From Uloborus plumipes (lineage: Eukaryota > Arthropoda > Arachnida > Araneae > Uloboridae), in the NCBI GenBank assembly GCA_038373865.1, contig JAXGGA010003375.1:1-64000 (forward strand): a stretch of 64,000 bases of DNA, in the 5' to 3' direction. The notes beneath the pieces were generated by a model that was given only the letters and a program-made list of their open reading frames with translations, did not search any database and was not told the DNA's origin. Position numbers and translations under genes: made by a program. Below, piece by piece: positions 60,465 to 64,000 of this stretch (its first letter is position 1; every line of letters begins with the position of its first letter).

Positions 60465-60815
60465 CTGAAACAAAAATTGAAGTCAAAGTTAATGCAAATT
60501 AAACTAGTTAAAAGGTTATAGAAGCAAAAAAGACTGGAATTAGTCCTTATATGCATATTATAACAAGAAAATATAAAAAATACTATACATTTTTGGACAA
60601 TTTGAGGTATAGCTCTTGGTAATTTAGGATTTCTTTTGTTAAATGTCAGTTGTCAGTTAAAGTAACGTAACTGCAACTGCTCTTCATTTCGACAGCCTTC
60701 CTTCAAATTTGAAACTATTGTAAAAAATTGTGTTTATCACTGTATAAATCTCAAAATGTACAATGTGAGTGTTTGTTACTGACATTTTCATGCTTAATTT
60801 TTTTTTTCTCATTAC

Positions 60816-60880
60816 CTGGATGACATTTTTGAAGTGAAATTACAGTCAACTTCACAAAACTTGGTGCCGGCGAATGACTT
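60816..60880 (-). other. PSMA4: Putative PSMA4 leader exon
   Basis: AAAATGTCATCCAG|GTAATG (last exon base 60816) is a strong donor on the minus strand. Spliced to the acceptor at 60464 it forms the 5'UTR. The ATG here is out of phase with the proteasome frame and would open a 20-codon upstream ORF. The 5' end is not determined. Confidence 0.4.
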
Positions 60881-61250
60881 GAAATCATCATGTGCTTGAA
60901 CTGCGTAACTTTATCAGACCAATGTTTTGGAATACAAATTTCAAAACGGAAAGAAATAACACGGAGCCTAAACTTAATTTTAAAAAAAAGTGTTTTGATA
61001 TTGATTTCCCGTTTCATTCGTCAAAACCACGGTTGTTAGGCATGGTCGTTCGTCGTTTATTTGACTTCCACAATGTCAAACAACCGCATTATATTTCAAA
61101 TTCTTATTAAACATAATTCTAAGAAACACGTAACAGAAAAAACGTGACGACCTGTCGATTATATGTGCTCCTTTAATTTTATTTATTATTATCATTGCTT
61201 CTTTTTCTGTTTTTTTTTTTTTTGCAGTTGAACAGTAAAATTCAAAACAT
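60881..61250. promoter_or_regulatory. Putative bidirectional promoter region, PSMA4 / LSM7
   Basis: Between the PSMA4 leader and the LSM7 side, CpG dinucleotides are locally denser (CATTCGTCAAAACCACGG, GGTCGTTCGTCG, CACGTAACAG, ACGTGACGACC) than in the flanking AT-rich DNA. No TATA element stands out. Placement is inference from gene orientation. Confidence 0.35.
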
Positions 61251-61254
61251 AATA

Positions 61255-62578
61255 GGGTGGGTCGGGGTAATTTGGGTATAAAAATGACCTACTTTGAGCT
61301 TTCCAGTCCTGTAAAAAAAAGTTATATATATATTTCTTTCTTTTTCTTGTTTTATCTTAGCATTGTGACTTTCTAGAATAGTTTTTCACAAATTTCAAGT
61401 TAATAGATGCATTTGTATATTTATGGCTAATTAAGTTTCACTATACCTAAATTACCCCGTGGACGGGGGAATTTGGGTATAATAATGGTTAGAGAGCAAA
61501 GCCTGGTTTTTAACAACTACCCTACTTAATTTTTTCAAACTTATGTTGAATGTACGTATAGTATAAATAATGAGATAGTATTAATACTAAATTTTATGAG
61601 TATTAAGACAAATTCTAGGTTACAAGTTAAAGAATTCCAGATTACAAATAAAACAAATTCAAGGTTATATACAAAAAATTGCACAAAATGACTAATCAAT
61701 TATGGAATGGACAGTAGTTTTTTGTGAGAGAACATTCAAGCAAATTTAAAAAATCTTCCATTATAGTCGGGAACAAGAAATGTATCTGAAATCTGTCCTA
61801 ACTTAACCCATTCAAAATCATCCTAGTCCGGGAAAATGTAACGTTGACCGTCACCTTCACATTTCCTTAAAAATTTAACCCTATAACTTTCTGGACTTTC
61901 AGGGTCTTGGGCAATTATTTGCCCCCTGAATTCTTTTTGAGTTTTCCCACATTCACTCTGATAATTTACTGAAACCCATGATCCTACATGGCTTGTAGAA
62001 GACTGGGAAAGGTTATCTTCACTTTTTACTTTTGTTTTCTCGAACTGACTCATCTTGATAGTTTTTGTATATTTTTTCTTTATTTTAACACAGTTTTAGC
62101 AAAAATAACCTTAGGTAGTTAGAATGCTCATAAATTCCTGTTTTTGTAGTTCGTTAAAATAATTATTTGTCCTTCTGATTGGTAAATGAACGGTATACCC
62201 AAATTACCCCGTGTTTTTAAATCATTAATGACATGAAAACTAATAGTGATAATTTTTTCAATTTAATGTCAAATTAGAGTAGACATATGTAATGTATAAA
62301 TACCTGAATTTGAAAAACATAGAGTCACAGGTTCATTCGCAACACTATTTGGAAATAGTTGGTTCGCATTACACTGCCATCTTCAAAAAGTTTAATTTAT
62401 TTTTTATCAATTTCAATAAAGTGTTGGAAACATTTTTTCAGCATATTCTCATAGGTATGGAGGATTTTTACACCTGTGAATTTTTGTGGGTATCTCAAAT
62501 GATTATTTTTCATTTTATTCAATAAAATGTAATTTATACCCAAATTCCCCCGATTACCCAAATTACCCCGACCCACCC
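61255..62578 (-). mobile_element. Pogo-like DNA element, 1,324 bp, degenerate
   Basis: The 24-bp ends (GGGTGGGTCGGGGTAATTTG and GGTA following) at 61255-61278 and 62555-62578 are perfect inverses, flanked by TA (61253-61254 and 62579-62580). Shorter internal copies of AATTACCCCG / CGGGGGAATTTGGGTAT occur at about 61450-61481, 62195-62210 and 62530-62553. It carries a fragment of a transposase-associated C-terminal domain on the minus strand. TA duplication and this domain type point to the pogo/Tigger branch. Located between PSMA4 and LSM7. Confidence 0.85.
61720..62053 (-). pseudogene. Remnant of a pogo/DDE_1-type transposase C-terminal domain
   Basis: The first frame (62053-61823) starts MSQFEKTKVKSEDNLSQ and contains VGSWVSVNYQ, SPESYRVKFLRKC and YIFPD before a TAG. 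The same frame continues past the stop with DDFEWVKLGQISDTFLVPDY. The pattern VG-W-V-V...Y-VKFLRK...F-FP...D-F-WV...QI-LP is the small beta-rich module commonly found at the end of DDE_1/CENP-B-like transposases in animals. The DDE core is absent, so this is a remnant or a captured domain. The single stop is the only interruption seen. Confidence 0.6.
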
Positions 62579-62580
62579 TA

Positions 62581-63413
62581 CAGGGATGACCATCCCCCAA
62601 AGTGTTGGGTACGGCCCTCAAATTCCACAGAGACTCCCCAAGAACACAAATCGTACCCCCTCCTTCTCTACAGTGGTCGTTAGTTGTATCTTGGGACTAA
62701 AATTTTTGATTTTACACCTGGATTTCCAATTCTAGGTGCCAAAAGTTTTGATGACACTGAAGTTTCTCCTGATTTGAGTGCAAGGAGATTTTTAATGAAA
62801 TTTCATTCAATAATGTGCAGCATTTGTATGAAATAATTTTTCTTCAATATTGAGATACATATATTATACATTTGATTCAATAAAATTGGTACTTAAGTTG
62901 CTCATTTTCATGCCTAGAATATCATGCTGGGCATCATCGTGACTCTTAGATTTGAGCTCTTATGTCTCGCACTATCCACTCTTAAGAACTTCAATGGTGT
63001 AGTAGCCTGTGCAATTATCTTCTTCCTTCCTGGTGGGTACCCATTGCATAATGTAACTGGTACTTTTGCCTTAAAGGTATTTTACTTGATTTAACGCTTT
63101 GTTTACTTTCTACCTCTGCGACAATAGAAAATTACTCTAAGCGATAAGCAATATCTGCAAGCACATGGTAGTCCTAGAATCGAAGTTGCTGAATGTCGTC
63201 TACTACGAAATTTTTAGTTCGCGATACTGATCAATAACTTAAAATTGCCTAAAATAAAAACCTATCCCTTAATCTAAAAGTGCACATTCAAAGAACTAAG
63301 TAATATTGACACTCCTCTTCAACACTTGAAAAAAACGTGTTTCAAATGTTTAGTAACAATTTACAAGCATATCTATAATTTTTCTTAATGCATTATTTCT
63401 TTCTAATATCCAG
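62581..63413. other. LSM7 upstream or intron 1 sequence
   Basis: LSM7 exon 1 with the start codon must lie to the left of 63413. CAATG|GTGTAG near 62991 is one possible exon end, but nothing else supports it. No other feature. Confidence 0.4.
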
Positions 63414-63537
63414 CAAGGAGGAGGAGGTGGTGGTGGTGCTGGTGCTGATAAAGAGAAGAAACGGAAAGAGAGCATTGTTGATCTCTCTAAGTACCTTGAA
63501 AAGCCGATTCGGGTCAAGTTTCAAGGTGGCAGAGAAG
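63414..63537 (+). CDS. LSM7: U6 snRNA-associated Sm-like protein LSm7, exon 2 (gene incomplete)
   Basis: LSm7 is one of seven subunits of the Lsm2-8 ring (U6 snRNA, splicing) and Lsm1-7 ring (mRNA decay). Acceptor CTAATATCCAG, donor AGAGAAG|GTATTT. The exon encodes a Gly-rich lead (QGGGGGGGAGADKEKKRKES) and then the N-terminal helix and first Sm strand IVDLSKYLEKPIRVKFQGGR-E, closely matching the family (DLSKY...IRVKFQGGREASG). It leaves in phase 1, as required for the Ala of REASG. The Gly run is longer than in human LSm7, which begins MADKEKKKKES. The Sm2 half lies beyond the window. Confidence 0.92.
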
Positions 63538-64000
63538 GTATTTTTATCATTTCTTGTATAGAATGTTTCAAATTTACATGTAATACGCCGCCAGCTCGGT
63601 TATTCATTCCAAGGACTGCAGTTTCATGCTTTTTAGCATTCATCAGCATGGAATAAGTTGAGCTGTCTAATTTTACATTAGTGTACTGGTGCTCCATTTT
63701 CACATGTCTGTTTTGTGTTATCATCGCCTGTTGCGATATAGGAATTCCAAATGCTTGGACCTCACGCAGGGAAACTTTCAGACGTAAACACGCTGTTTTG
63801 CGTCTATTCACACCAAAGGCGGGGAACTCTCAGGATTGCCAGCAAATAGTCAACAAGTGTTCGTTTTCCACGAAATCCAGCCATGTGCTTATTGTGTACC
63901 ACAGTAATATGGCAAATGGTTGACATTTGTTGCGCCCAGCGAGAAATTCTGTTTGGAGTGAAGCGACATGCAATGACACTATGACGAACATAAATTCGAG
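63538..64000. other. LSM7 intron (runs off the window)
   Basis: 63584-63668 is a copy of the dispersed repeat also at 57541 (CCGCCAGCTCGGTTATTC..., GACTGCAGTTTC). The overlapping frames at 63521-63923 come from this repeat and its flank and are not called. Confidence 0.6.

Noticed and set aside
60814..60827. ATG at 60827 as the PSMA4 start
   Set aside because: Splicing it to exon 2 gives the wrong phase for RRYDSRTT; the ATG at 60395 is in phase. It is kept only as an upstream ORF.

Overview
This is a eukaryotic, AT-rich, intron- and transposon-dense window. The split genes with consensus GT..AG junctions, the arthropod-type start of the proteasome protein (Met-Ala-Arg-Arg-Tyr, as in Drosophila) and the mix of hAT, Tc1/mariner/pogo, Sola-like, Helentron-like and Penelope-like elements fit an arthropod; an arachnid is my best guess from intron size and repeat content, but that is inference.

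Host genes. (1) PSMA4 (20S proteasome alpha-3) lies on the minus strand, about 34.1-60.9 kb. Eight coding exons can be assembled with matching phases into 261 codons, the family's normal length. (2) LSM7, one exon on the plus strand at 63.4 kb, is head to head with PSMA4 and runs off the right edge. (3) An Lbc-type RhoGEF (AKAP13/ARHGEF28-like) lies on the minus strand: its first coding exon is at 21.9 kb, its second at 14.2 kb, and a probable 5'UTR exon is at 29.2 kb; the rest lies to the left and was not found. (4) The last two exons of an unidentified plus-strand coiled-coil gene lie at 9.5 and 10.4 kb, with a mariner relic in the intron between them.

Mobile elements fill most of the remainder, and many boundaries can be read from target-site duplications (TSDs). 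A 3,987-bp Sola-like transposon with an intact 802-codon ORF sits inside a hAT element (14.4-19.7 kb). A sibling hAT copy (26.5-28.0 kb) preserves the empty site and is itself inserted in a CR1-like LINE. A Tc1-type fold-back element (34.9-40.5 kb) holds a hAT-like element, which holds a second hAT. A hAT element (52.6-56.9 kb) holds one of two Helentron-type (HINE-like) copies that carry 147-bp tandem monomers; the other is at 0.5-2.4 kb. Two elements with different interiors (7.6-8.0 and 23.0-25.3 kb) share a terminal consensus CCCARRYAGCAY, each filled with reiterations of its own short motif.

Most notable: the Sola-like element has six kappaB-like palindromes just upstream of its ORF; the CCCARRYAGCAY elements look like an undescribed group; and the predicted PSMA4 5'UTR carries a splice-dependent 20-codon upstream ORF.
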